38,716 nt of DNA from a virus: the IMG/VR virus record IMGVR_UViG_3300012037_000001, positions 1-38,716 of that record; one strand, written 5' to 3'. The position numbers were made by a program, and so were the translations under genes. The notes beneath the pieces are model-generated. The model was not told the DNA's origin. It saw only the letters and a list, made by a program, of their open reading frames with translations, and did no database searches. Shown here in pieces: positions 8,645 through 15,998 of this stretch; the stretch's first letter is position 1, and each line of letters opens with the position of its first letter.

Positions 8645-8680
8645 GCCCCCGCCCTTGTGAAGAGGTGCGGGGGCTTTTTT
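8645..8680 (+). terminator. Rho-independent terminator, end of capsid operon
   Basis: Perfect 8-bp stem GCCCCCGC/GCGGGGGC (8645-8652 with 8667-8674), 14-nt loop, then six T. It separates the rightward capsid operon from the leftward island that ends at 8713, so it also isolates the two convergent units. Confidence 0.85.
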
Positions 8681-8712
8681 GCTTTCAATTTGGGTCTTTG
8701 GGTTCTCGACGC

Positions 8713-9042
8713 TTAACCGAAGGCGGGAAAAGGCACCCGCGTTAGCATCCCAAACTGATATCCCATCTTCTCCATTCCTGCTCTGTCTAGAATGACGCCT
8801 TCAGGCACCCTTCCGTTCAGTTTGAAGATGAGCGCACTTTCGCCTTCTTCTTGGTAATACTCAATACGGTTCGACTTTACTTCTTTTTCCAGTAGTTCTG
8901 ACAGGATATCTGCAGTTGAGCTGTGTCCTACTGCACTGGTGAACCCCTCTTCTACCAAGCTCTTGGCTTCATCCAAGGTCAGAGCTGTGTACTGGAACTG
9001 GCCAAAGGTAGTGAGTATTGATGTGTTTAAAATCGTAATCAT
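8713..9042 (-). CDS. AcrIII-1-like viral ring nuclease (DUF1874, anti-type III CRISPR)
   Basis: 109 residues, leftward. It matches the DUF1874 / STIV B116 family across its length: N-terminal strand with an Asn (MITILNTSI), YTALTLDEAKSLVEEG helix, the signature SAVGHSSTADILSELL, NRIEYYQEEGESALIFKL, then GRVPEG and a C-terminal helix (MEKMGYQFGMLTRV). In the archaeal-virus enzyme SIRV1 gp29 (AcrIII-1) the catalytic or binding residues are His47, Arg85 and Glu88; the equivalents here are His40, Arg78 and Glu81, with the R-x-x-E spacing kept. Known family function: rapid cleavage of cyclic tetra-adenylate, which shuts off type III CRISPR ancillary effectors. Bacterial homologues of unknown role also exist (YddF of ICEBs1), so activity is inferred. 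Confidence 0.88.
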   Translation of the reverse strand: MITILNTSILTTFGQFQYTALTLDEAKSLVEEGFTSAVGHSSTADILSELLEKEVKSNRIEYYQEEGESALIFKLNGRVPEGVILDRAGMEKMGYQFGMLTRVPFPAFG

Positions 9043-9164
9043 GGTTTCTGTGTTGTGGCGGCCTTCGCGACCGCCAGGTTAAGCAGGACGTTTTGCCCTG
9101 CATCACCCCAACCCCGCCCCGACCGGTTAAGGCTGGAGCGGGGTGGAGCGGCGGGCGGGTGGGG

Positions 9165-9383
9165 CTAAAATCGCACTTCGATTTTCGCGCCCATCGCTGC
9201 TGCAATGGTCTCAAACTCTTCGGCCCTCGTCCGAAGCCTACCCTTGTCGCGGGTAGAATTGGTCGGCTGGCGACCAAGTGCCTCCCCGATCTTGCCGGGA
9301 GGCACCTGGTCCAGCCAGGTGGTGAGGGTGGTTACTTTCCCACCAGACGGAAAGTATTGCCCCCGGCAGGGCCATCCGACCAT
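9165..9383 (-). CDS. Small HTH-like protein, possible Aca-type regulator of the acr island
   Basis: 72 residues if started at ATG 9383, overlapping the upstream 73-aa gene by 52 bases. The C-terminal 45 residues (VPPGKIGEALGRQPTNSTRD, then RAEEFETIAAAMGAKIEVRF) have the rhythm of a small XRE-like HTH ending in IAxAxGAKIEVRF, frequent in short phage regulators. The first 18 codons look unlike protein (MVGWPCRGQYFPSGGK), and no better ATG/GTG/TTG lies in frame just before VTTLTTWLDQVPPG. The true start may be non-canonical or damaged, or a frameshift may lie near 9340. In an acr operon such a protein would be an autoregulator. The function is inferred from context. Confidence 0.55.
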   Translation of the reverse strand: MVGWPCRGQYFPSGGKVTTLTTWLDQVPPGKIGEALGRQPTNSTRDKGRLRTRAEEFETIAAAMGAKIEVRF

Positions 9384-9553
9384 CCCTGGTCTACGAAAAT
9401 TACTTCGTTTTCTCCTTCTTCGTACCGGTCAAGACCGGCAATACTGGGCATTTCATGGTAGTGGTTTTCACACGCCACCCCCCATGCTGCGTTTACCGTC
9501 GATGTTGCCTTGATTTCGTTGATGATGGCCGTCGTGCTTTGAATCGTAATCAT
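9332..9553 (-). CDS. Unknown 73-aa protein, first gene of the leftward anti-CRISPR island
   Basis: 73 residues, leftward, directly behind the candidate promoter at 9604-9634. It starts MITIQSTTAIINEIKATSTV, and its leader and first codons (ATGATTACGATT) are nearly identical to those of the ring-nuclease gene, so the two starts share a common upstream element. The rest is acidic (DRYEEGENEVIFVDQGWSDG). No family is recognised. By position it is a guilt-by-association anti-CRISPR or anti-defence candidate. Confidence 0.55.
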   Translation of the reverse strand: MITIQSTTAIINEIKATSTVNAAWGVACENHYHEMPSIAGLDRYEEGENEVIFVDQGWSDGPAGGNTFRLVGK

Positions 9554-9603
9554 GGTATTGGTATTGTGTGTTTCTCGTCAGCGATATTGCTTTCGATAGT
9601 GTA

Positions 9604-9634
9604 AAGATAGTCCTTTCGGACTAACCGCGCAACT
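9604..9634 (-). promoter_or_regulatory. Bacteroidota-type promoter of the leftward island
   Basis: On the minus strand: TTG (9634-9632), 20 nt, then TATCTTTA (9611-9604), one mismatch from TAnnTTTG. It lies 51 bases upstream of the first leftward start (9553), with nothing but leader between. Spacing and orientation are right for the Bacteroidota -33/-7 promoter; no experimental support is visible. Confidence 0.55.
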
Positions 9635-9853
9635 ATTCAAGACTTTATTTACTCTTTTTGGAATAATAATTCCAAAAAAGAGAACGCCCACCGGCTGGGG
9701 AGCTGGTGGGCGCGGGTGATGGTGAGCCATGTCTGGCTTTTTGCTTTTGCCCACCTTCCCTGCACCTGCGTCCGCGCCCCCCTACCCTAACCACGTTCGC
9801 GCCTAAACCCTTTACGTCCTTCCCGCGTCACTCACGCTGCCAGAAATTGCAGC
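9635..9853. other. Divergent intergenic region with inverted repeats
   Basis: Region between the leftward island and the portal operon. It holds an A/T-rich inverted repeat near 9654-9683 (arms ending CTCTTTT and AAAAAAGAG around AATAATAATT), which could be an operator or bidirectional terminator. A 12-bp GC-rich hairpin lies at 9685-9712 (CGCCCACC/GGTGGGCG outer arms, GGGG loop). One copy of the dispersed 20-bp repeat is at 9761-9780, and a TACGTCCTT box at 9813-9821. No ORF of credible coding character is seen. Confidence 0.5.
9761..9780 (+). repeat. Dispersed GC-rich 20-bp repeat, copy a
   Basis: TGCACCTGCG followed by TCCGCGCCCC. Consensus over the window: TGCACCnGCG nCCGCGCCC. Other copies lie at 18709, 27541, 31127 and 38040 (plus strand) and at 6013 and 22239 (minus strand). 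This copy lies in the leader of the portal operon. Confidence 0.75.
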
Positions 9854-10213
9854 ATGCAATCAGGAAAACAAGAAGAAATCAGCATACAGGCCGCTTACGC
9901 GCAGATGACCGACCCCATCAGGGCTGATACGTTTTCGCTCGTCATTAGGCTATCTGGAGGCAAGGAAATCGGACAGAAACGCACGCTATACCGCTGCCGA
10001 TTCGGGAAGCGGGCGGGAAGCGGAAAAACGAGGGAGCAACGGGCAGAAGACCGCAAGGTCGCCGGGCTGGACAAATCCGGGCTGAACGGAACCGAACGCA
10101 GGCAGCACGTAGAAAACGGCACCATCCCGATTCACGACCTGGAGCAGAATCGCTATATCTCGCCCCTGATTAGCCACATCACCGAATTCAATCAGTACAA
10201 AATCATTCACTAA
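9854..10213 (+). CDS. Unknown 119-aa protein at the head of the portal operon
   Basis: 119 residues. Basic in the middle (RFGKRAGSGKTREQRAEDRK), with an N-terminal segment TDPIRADTFSLVIRLSGGKE and an aromatic C-terminus (NRYISPLISHITEFNQYKII). Its stop overlaps the portal start (TAATG), so it is cotranslated with the portal. No family is recognised; a packaging or DNA-binding accessory would fit charge and position, but that is only inference. Confidence 0.6.
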   Translation: MQSGKQEEISIQAAYAQMTDPIRADTFSLVIRLSGGKEIGQKRTLYRCRFGKRAGSGKTREQRAEDRKVAGLDKSGLNGTERRQHVENGTIPIHDLEQNRYISPLISHITEFNQYKIIH

Positions 10214-11583
10214 TGAGCGCAGACCTACAGAAATTTTCCGGGCCAGGGTGGTCAGCCTTCCCCGATTCAGGCATACTGATGACAGAAGATATACGCGTCA
10301 CTCACTCCGCGAAGACCAGCCCGATAGGGAAACCCATGGCCATACCTGGCATGAGTGACGCGAAGGAGAGAGCGATGAGCTGGGGCTTCGACGATATGCT
10401 GCCGAATTACAGGGAGCAGCTAGTCAGCGAGAATGACATTGTGCCCAGCCTACTGGCCACGAAACGCGACATCCTGGTCGGCGGGGGCATTATGGCCTAC
10501 ACGAAAGAATACGTGGAGACCGCGCAGGGGCGGAAAGAGGTGAGGCATGAGGTAGCCATCCCTAACGTGGTGCAGGCCTTTTTCGAGAAAATCGACATTG
10601 ACGAATACCTGGAGACGACAGCGAGGAATTACGTAATGCACTCAATCATGCCCGTCGAGATCATTGCGAGAAAAGACAGGCAGAGCATCGCGAGCATAAA
10701 AGCCCTGGAATGCCGACACATCCGATCAGCAGAAATGGATGTAGAAGGCAAAATCCCGGCCTGGTACTGGTCAGGAAGCTGGGGCCATCGCCGAACAGAG
10801 GGCCGGGGAGAGGTGAAATCTTACCGGATTCCTGTTTTCGATCGAACAGAAGAGCGGTTGGCGCCAAAGTCTATCATCGTCATGATGGACCGCCTGCTTT
10901 GCCTCGACGAATACTACCCTACCCCATATTGGTGGGGCAGTGAGGAATGGATCAGGCTGGCCAATTGTATTCCCGAGTTTCACTTGGCGATGCTGAAAAA
11001 TGGGTACACGTTTCGAGTGCACGTCCAGGTCCCGAAAGACTATTTCTACGATAATACGCCACTGGACCTCGACAATAATGAGAACGAAGCCAGCCGCAGG
11101 ACGGCCGCGACCGCCGCAAAATTGGCCTTTGTGGACCGGCTCAACCAGGTGCTGCAGGGCCACACGAAGGCGGGAAAGCTGATCATCACCGAATACGAGG
11201 TCGACAAGGCTTTGGGGAAAGAATACCCTGGGATCAAGATTACCCCGATCAGCCTGGACCTGAAAGACGAGGCTATGCTGAAGCTTTTCGACGCCTCCAA
11301 CACAGCGAACATGTCAGCTCAGGGAGTTGCGCCCGCCCTGGCCAATATCCAGATGCCTGGAAAGCTGGGATCTGGCAGCGAGATCCGTAATGCGCTGGCC
11401 ATGCACATAATCCTGAAAACGCCAGGGCCGCGACGACGGATGTTCTCCCCTATTCACCTGGCCAAGCGGCTGAACGGCTGGCCAGCAGACGTATATTATG
11501 ACATCCGCGACACCCTCGTCACGAACCTGGACGAGGACAAAAGCGGAATCACAACCGGCACTGAGAAAGAAACTGCGCTATGA
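10213..11583 (+). CDS. Portal protein
   Basis: 456 residues, in the order portal - 203-aa protein - small terminase - large terminase. Features are portal-like: an N-terminal segment leading to a SWGFDDMLPNYREQLVSEND helix pair; a central wing domain (RHIRSAEMDVEGKIPAWYWS); a long stem/clip segment with PKDYFYDN; and a C-terminal crown-type block LFDASNTANMSAQGVAPALA followed by GKLGSGSEIRNALAM, where the GSGSE-type motif is common to Bacteroidota phage portals. It should form the dodecameric ring at the capsid vertex through which DNA enters. The start overlaps the preceding stop by one base; the stop overlaps the next start (ATGA). Confidence 0.78.
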   Translation: MSADLQKFSGPGWSAFPDSGILMTEDIRVTHSAKTSPIGKPMAIPGMSDAKERAMSWGFDDMLPNYREQLVSENDIVPSLLATKRDILVGGGIMAYTKEYVETAQGRKEVRHEVAIPNVVQAFFEKIDIDEYLETTARNYVMHSIMPVEIIARKDRQSIASIKALECRHIRSAEMDVEGKIPAWYWSGSWGHRRTEGRGEVKSYRIPVFDRTEERLAPKSIIVMMDRLLCLDEYYPTPYWWGSEEWIRLANCIPEFHLAMLKNGYTFRVHVQVPKDYFYDNTPLDLDNNENEASRRTAATAAKLAFVDRLNQVLQGHTKAGKLIITEYEVDKALGKEYPGIKITPISLDLKDEAMLKLFDASNTANMSAQGVAPALANIQMPGKLGSGSEIRNALAMHIILKTPGPRRRMFSPIHLAKRLNGWPADVYYDIRDTLVTNLDEDKSGITTGTEKETAL

Positions 11584-12191
11584 GCCTGGATCAGTACTAC
11601 GCAATCCTCGAAGTCCTGCGCCGCGTGATCCCTGAGAACGCGCTTTTGCCACGCCTACTCAGTGGGTACACCAGTACGAACGCCCGCTACGTGGCCCGCC
11701 TGATGGCAGAAAACGTTGCGCCGGCACGCACACGCAGCACCCGACTGGTGACCCAACCAAGCACCGAAGAGCCCACAACGCCAGAATGGGCAGCGATGGC
11801 GAAGCGAAAAAGCAACCTATACCAGCAGCGGGCGAAGCTCAGCAACCGTTTCCACGACTTTCCCAACGACGTGACGGCCTGCGCCGACATTAGCAGGGAA
11901 ATACGATTCCTGCAGATTAAGATTAGAAGAGTACACCAAGAAATGGGCTATTACCGTGTTCACGGGAAGATGCCAGAAATCGAAGCCGAGCAGGAGCGAG
12001 CAGTCTACACCGAGGCGGAGCTGATGAAACAACGCCAGGCCGTCAATTCGCAAATGACCCGCCTGCGGGCAAATCTGAAACAAGCCGCTACTTCCAAGCC
12101 TGCGAAGGTGAAGAAATGGCAGGCCCAATTAACTGAATGTGAGCAACAGCGCGAAGTCATTAATGGGAAAATTGGACAGTTCCGTCTATAA
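11580..12191 (+). CDS. Coiled-coil protein between portal and terminase
   Basis: 203 residues. The N-terminus is globular (QYYAILEVLRRVIPENALLP); the remainder is strongly helical and charged, with likely coiled coils at about 75-115 and 135-200 (EAEQERAVYTEAELMKQRQA, LRANLKQAATSKPAKVKKW). Overlaps on both sides (4 bases with portal, 29-53 bases with small terminase) show a tight packaging operon. No family is recognised. It could be a packaging or head-completion accessory. Confidence 0.65.
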   Translation: MSLDQYYAILEVLRRVIPENALLPRLLSGYTSTNARYVARLMAENVAPARTRSTRLVTQPSTEEPTTPEWAAMAKRKSNLYQQRAKLSNRFHDFPNDVTACADISREIRFLQIKIRRVHQEMGYYRVHGKMPEIEAEQERAVYTEAELMKQRQAVNSQMTRLRANLKQAATSKPAKVKKWQAQLTECEQQREVINGKIGQFRL

Positions 12192-12729
12192 CCAGGCGGA
12201 GTTCAAGAAGGCCGACATGCCGGAACGAATCAGGATGTACCTGGTCGGGGGCGGCTATAAAAGTCACTTTCAGCTACGTGATAACGAAATAGAGTACCTG
12301 GGGTACATGGAAATCGCCTACACCCTCAGCCAGGAAAACAGGAGCCAGCGCGAAGCGGTGCGGCTGCTAAGGACCCAGCTGAAAACAGATCGATTTCGGG
12401 CAACGCAAGTGATGCGGGATGCCTGCAATTTGTTCGGGAGTTTCGAGGATGTACACCGCCCTACCCAGCGCGCAATGATTCGCGAAGGGCTGCTTCAGGA
12501 CATTGCGCAAATAGAAAAGGAACTTGACGACGCGGAAACATCGACAGAGCGGATGGCCTGGATGAAAGTCAAGCAAGGGCATTGGAAAAACCTGATGGAA
12601 CTGGACCAGGTCAGCAAGCTGGAAGACGCAATCGCCAGAGACACGAAGCTGCCAGAGATTTCTTTCACCACCGACCCCTCCGCGCTCATGTCAGCAGAGG
12701 CAGAAGACATTGACCACGAAGTGATATGA
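12163..12729 (+). CDS. Probable terminase small subunit
   Basis: 188 residues from ATG 12163; a GTG at 12139 would add MSNSAKSL and deepen the overlap with the preceding gene. It lies directly upstream of the large terminase, with an ATGA overlap. Predicted mostly helical: an N-terminal region EIEYLGYMEIAYTLSQENRS that may be the DNA-binding part, then helices in DIAQIEKELDDAETSTERMA and HWKNLMELDQVSKLEDAIAR, and an acidic tail (SAEAEDIDHEV). The role, DNA recognition for packaging, is inferred from position and architecture rather than from a clear family match. Confidence 0.62.
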   Translation: MGKLDSSVYNQAEFKKADMPERIRMYLVGGGYKSHFQLRDNEIEYLGYMEIAYTLSQENRSQREAVRLLRTQLKTDRFRATQVMRDACNLFGSFEDVHRPTQRAMIREGLLQDIAQIEKELDDAETSTERMAWMKVKQGHWKNLMELDQVSKLEDAIARDTKLPEISFTTDPSALMSAEAEDIDHEVI

Positions 12730-14186
12730 GCAAGGAAGTCTACCTGAACGAGAAGCAGATGAAATTCCTCACTGCCCCACAGAAAACGAAAGTTTTTGTG
12801 GGGGGGCGTGGCGTTGGAAAGTCTCGTGTCTTGGCCTATGGGCAGGCAGAGAAAGCGACCCTGATGCCAAGGAGCAAGGGGTTTCTTGCGTCGACGACGT
12901 ATGGGCAGCTGCTGACGAAGACCTGGCCAGCCATTGCGGAAGCGTGGGAGGCCATGGGCTATGTAGAGGGGATTCATTATGTGATTGGGGTTCGCCCGCC
13001 AGCATATTTCAAGTCAGCCATCAGCCCGCCCAAACGCTTTGGCAACGTGGTGACGTTTATAAATGGGCGAACCATTGACCTGATCAGTATGGACCGCCCG
13101 GAATTGGCGCGGGGTGGTAGTTACGACGATGGCGACATTGACGAGGCCGCGCTGGTGAAGCAGGAGGAGTGGGCGGTCATCCTGCTACCCTCCATTCGGG
13201 GAAATAAGTGGCGATTCGGCCAGGTGAAGACGTGGCAGATGGTGGGCTTTTACACTTCCCTGCCCTGGAAAGCGGCTGGCTATTGGGTACTAGAATACGA
13301 AGACAAGGCGAAAGCGGAGCCGGGCAAATACTTCTACCTGGAGGCCAGTGCCTACGACAATATAGAGGTGCTTGGCCAGGAAGCGATAGACAGGATGCGC
13401 TCAGAAATGAGCTACATTCAGTTCCAGACAGAGATTATGAACGTGCGCATCCTCCAGGTAGAAGATGCCTTCTACAATAGGTTCGATCGTGATCGACACA
13501 TGTACCAGCCTGGCTACCTATATGGTCAGGACAGCACGACAGGACGCGATGTCATTACTGCTACTACTGATGTGAACAAGAAGCAGTTTCTTGAGATCAG
13601 CCTGGACTTTGGCGGCTGGATCTCCTGCATGTGTGTGTTTCAGGAGAAGCCCAACAGAGAGGAGTGGATGGTGGACAGCTACTTCGTGAAGGGAGACAGC
13701 AAGATATCTGAGCTGGTGGCCCGGTTCTGCGAGACCTATAAGGAGCATAAGTACAAGCACGTACGTATGTGGGGCGAGCCACGAGGCCACGACCGCAACG
13801 CCACGAGTGGCACGATTTACCAGCAGCTGGTGACGCTCTTCGCCGCGCAAGGCTGGAGGGCAGATGTACATGCACCAGCCAAGCAGAGCGCACAGCACAT
13901 TGAGCGTCAGCACTTCATGAGTGCAATACTAGCAGAGGAGACCAGGGGCTACCCTACCCTGCGCATGAACGCTGAGACCTGCAACGACGTCAGGATAGCA
14001 CTCCAGACCGCGCAGTCGATGGCCGATGGAAAGAAAGACAAGCGTAATGAGAAGGTCAGAGAGTTCCCCCAGGAACACGCGACGCACTTTACTGACGTGG
14101 TCGACTACTACTTCGAGCAGAAGTGGGGCAAGCGAGTGACGACAGGCAGCGACGCCGGCCGGGCGAGCGAGGCCATGTTCGGGTAG
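12726..14186 (+). CDS. Terminase large subunit
   Basis: 486 residues. ATPase domain: Walker A GGRGVGKS (residues 26-33), adenine/Arg region MPRSKGFLASTTYGQLLTKT, Walker B-like DDGDIDEAALV (about 136-146). Nuclease domain from about residue 280: LDFGGWISCMCVF with a first acidic metal ligand, then RMWGEPRGHDRN and a C-terminal HFTDVVDYYFEQKW holding late Asp residues. It powers DNA translocation into the prohead and cuts concatemers. Domain order and size fit the family. It ends the packaging operon; a 183-bp spacer follows. Confidence 0.88.
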   Translation: MSKEVYLNEKQMKFLTAPQKTKVFVGGRGVGKSRVLAYGQAEKATLMPRSKGFLASTTYGQLLTKTWPAIAEAWEAMGYVEGIHYVIGVRPPAYFKSAISPPKRFGNVVTFINGRTIDLISMDRPELARGGSYDDGDIDEAALVKQEEWAVILLPSIRGNKWRFGQVKTWQMVGFYTSLPWKAAGYWVLEYEDKAKAEPGKYFYLEASAYDNIEVLGQEAIDRMRSEMSYIQFQTEIMNVRILQVEDAFYNRFDRDRHMYQPGYLYGQDSTTGRDVITATTDVNKKQFLEISLDFGGWISCMCVFQEKPNREEWMVDSYFVKGDSKISELVARFCETYKEHKYKHVRMWGEPRGHDRNATSGTIYQQLVTLFAAQGWRADVHAPAKQSAQHIERQHFMSAILAEETRGYPTLRMNAETCNDVRIALQTAQSMADGKKDKRNEKVREFPQEHATHFTDVVDYYFEQKWGKRVTTGSDAGRASEAMFG

Positions 14187-14369
14187 CTCGCTGAGTGGAA
14201 TAGCCAGCGGCGGGAGCCGCTGGCATATAATACCGAATTTTGTGTTGCGTGGATCACGCAAACGCTAATCCGCGCCCTACGGGGGGGGAGAAGGTCAAGG
14301 CAAACAGAAGTTAATTTCGACCCCCAATTGGTTAAGAATCAGTACCTTTAAAAATCAAAGTAATACAAT
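14187..14369. other. Intergenic spacer with two inverted repeats
   Basis: It contains a perfect 9-bp hairpin GCCAGCGGC/GCCGCTGGC (14203-14224, GGGA loop) just after the terminase stop, and TTGCGTG/CACGCAA (14245-14261). A run of nine G lies near 14280. A weak TACCTTTA (-7-like) at about 14342 precedes the next gene but lacks a well-spaced TTG. No T-run follows the first hairpin, so it may be an RNA-processing or operator element rather than a terminator. Confidence 0.45.
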
Positions 14370-15416
14370 ATGCAAAGCTTATTCAGCAACCAAATCAACA
14401 TCGAATTGAAGGAAACGAACTTCCTTGAGTTCCTGCCATCTGCCCATCGCAGCATGGCATGGTCGAGCATGAGACCCTACGAAACGCCCGCGATGCGCGA
14501 GTATCTGGCCCCCTACCTGGGGGAAGCGTTCATGGCCGAGATCGTGACCTACGCCAACCTGCCGGATTCCGATCAGGATGTAGCCATTTTGAGCAGTTGC
14601 TTGAATCGCGTGAGATTAGCCCTCGCCTACTACATGGGCTACAATTTTACAGTAGACCAGAACGTGCAGCTTTCCGACCTTGGCCCACAGACGCAGAGCG
14701 CAAGCGAAGGCGGCAGCAGCCAGCCCAGTCAGTGGGCCTTCAAAAACAAGGTATGGAACCTGATTAGTAAAGCAGACCAGTACACCGACCAGCTACTTAA
14801 TTTTCTGGAAGGTAGGGCGCGGGCGCAGGATGCAAGCTTTGAGACGTGGAGCAATGATCCGCTACGTCGTCGCCAAACCTCTGACTTTTTCACCAGCACA
14901 ACGGAAGTCGACAACTACCTGAACATCGAAGGAAACCTTCGTGCCTGGAACAACATGGTGCCCAGCTTCCGAACGGCAGAATGGCGACACTTGCTGCCAG
15001 TGCTGGGGTCGGCGTTCAACACAGAGCTGGTCGGGATGTACAAAACTGGTGTCAACATTACCCCGACCCACCAGACAGTAATTGTGTTGGTTCAGCGGGT
15101 GGTGGCTCATTACGGATTACTGCTGGCCATCCCGAATCTCAGCTGCGTCATTCAGGGTAACGGCATCGTAATGGTGAGCCAGATGGATGGCTTTGACGAG
15201 CGAGTGAGCAGCAGTTTGACGACTGAACAAACTGCCATTACTCGACTTCAGCAAAGCCACGAAGGCCTTGGCCGCATTGCCCTGGCCGAGCTGCGGAACT
15301 ACATTATTCGAAACGCTGACAATCTACCCACTTACAAAAACAGCCCCGCCTTCATCTCCGCCCCCGATCCCGTTCTGCCGATCGGAGACAAGGATGGTGG
15401 TGCCATTTTCTTATAA
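14370..15416 (+). CDS. Probable head-tail connector/adaptor protein (DUF6712-like)
   Basis: 348 residues. It has two similar halves: the first with QINIELKETNFLEFLPSAHR and RPYETPAMREYLAPYLGEAF, the second with FRTAEWRHLLPVLGSAFNTE and HQTVIVLVQRVVAHYGLLLA. This repeated helical arrangement is one I associate with a Bacteroidota phage family (DUF6712) found next to terminase and portal. It follows the packaging genes, so an adaptor or neck role is likely. It ends with a flexible tail (SAPDPVLPIGDKDGG). Function is from context only. Confidence 0.6.
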   Translation: MQSLFSNQINIELKETNFLEFLPSAHRSMAWSSMRPYETPAMREYLAPYLGEAFMAEIVTYANLPDSDQDVAILSSCLNRVRLALAYYMGYNFTVDQNVQLSDLGPQTQSASEGGSSQPSQWAFKNKVWNLISKADQYTDQLLNFLEGRARAQDASFETWSNDPLRRRQTSDFFTSTTEVDNYLNIEGNLRAWNNMVPSFRTAEWRHLLPVLGSAFNTELVGMYKTGVNITPTHQTVIVLVQRVVAHYGLLLAIPNLSCVIQGNGIVMVSQMDGFDERVSSSLTTEQTAITRLQQSHEGLGRIALAELRNYIIRNADNLPTYKNSPAFISAPDPVLPIGDKDGGAIFL

Positions 15417-15430
15417 TTAATCCCCTACCT

Positions 15431-15715
15431 ATGGCTACCGATATGCTAAAACTGAAAAACGAAGTAACGCCCCAGCAGGTCACCCGCCTCGCAAAAGTCG
15501 AAGGGCTGATACGGCTAAAAGATAGCCTGCAAGAAGACCTGGAAAGTGCGCGAGAAATCGTAGGCGAAATGATAGAGCAACGAAGGGAGGAAGCCCTTGC
15601 AGTAGGCATTCAGCTCGACGATTTAGACGCTGGGTTGAACCAGCTCATCGATCATTTTGCGGAGCAAAAAAGGGCGGTCGAATCGGCCCTGCACCTGGCG
15701 ATCAAACAGGGCTAA
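15431..15715 (+). CDS. Small coiled-coil protein, end of packaging cluster
   Basis: 94 residues, nearly all predicted helix: EVTPQQVTRLAKVEGLIRLK, DSLQEDLESAREIVGEMIEQ, DAGLNQLIDHFAEQKRAVES. It is 14 bases after the connector gene and 33 bases before a terminator. No family is recognised. Such small helical proteins often assist head or neck assembly, but nothing more can be said. Confidence 0.6.
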   Translation: MATDMLKLKNEVTPQQVTRLAKVEGLIRLKDSLQEDLESAREIVGEMIEQRREEALAVGIQLDDLDAGLNQLIDHFAEQKRAVESALHLAIKQG

Positions 15716-15748
15716 AATCTAGTGTTTTGAATGTGAAGTGTGTGTTTG

Positions 15749-15782
15749 TCCGGTCAGCTTATGTTGGCCGGATTTTCTTTTT
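15749..15782 (+). terminator. Terminator between packaging and lysogeny modules
   Basis: Stem TCCGGTC/GGCCGGA (15749-15755 with 15766-15772; one G-T pair), 10-nt loop, then TTTTCTTTTT. It stops rightward transcription before the convergent integrase gene. Confidence 0.75.
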
Positions 15783-15825
15783 AAACAAATACCACACGTT
15801 AAATAGGTTAAATGGTGCTGAACCT

Positions 15826-15883
15826 TTGACCCTAGTTGACCCTAATACGAGGCCATTTGACACAAGTTGACACAAGTTGACCC
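15826..15883 (+). repeat. Phased TTGAC(C/A)C repeats downstream of the integrase gene
   Basis: Five copies of TTGACCC or TTGACAC at 15826, 15836, 15857, 15867 and 15877, in two groups with exact 10-bp (one helical turn) periodicity; a reversed GTGTCAA lies at 15931. They mirror the GGGTCAA cluster at 17502-17572 on the other side of the integrase gene. Likely arm-type integrase sites or binding sites of another phage regulator. Confidence 0.6.
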
Positions 15884-15998
15884 AATTGCATTTTTGCAAT
15901 AGTATGATTTTCAGCAGGTTACAAAAGTTAGTGTCAAAAGTTCACGAAACGCCGTAATAGACAAGTACATAGAGAATAATGTTTGAAAAGATAGACAT

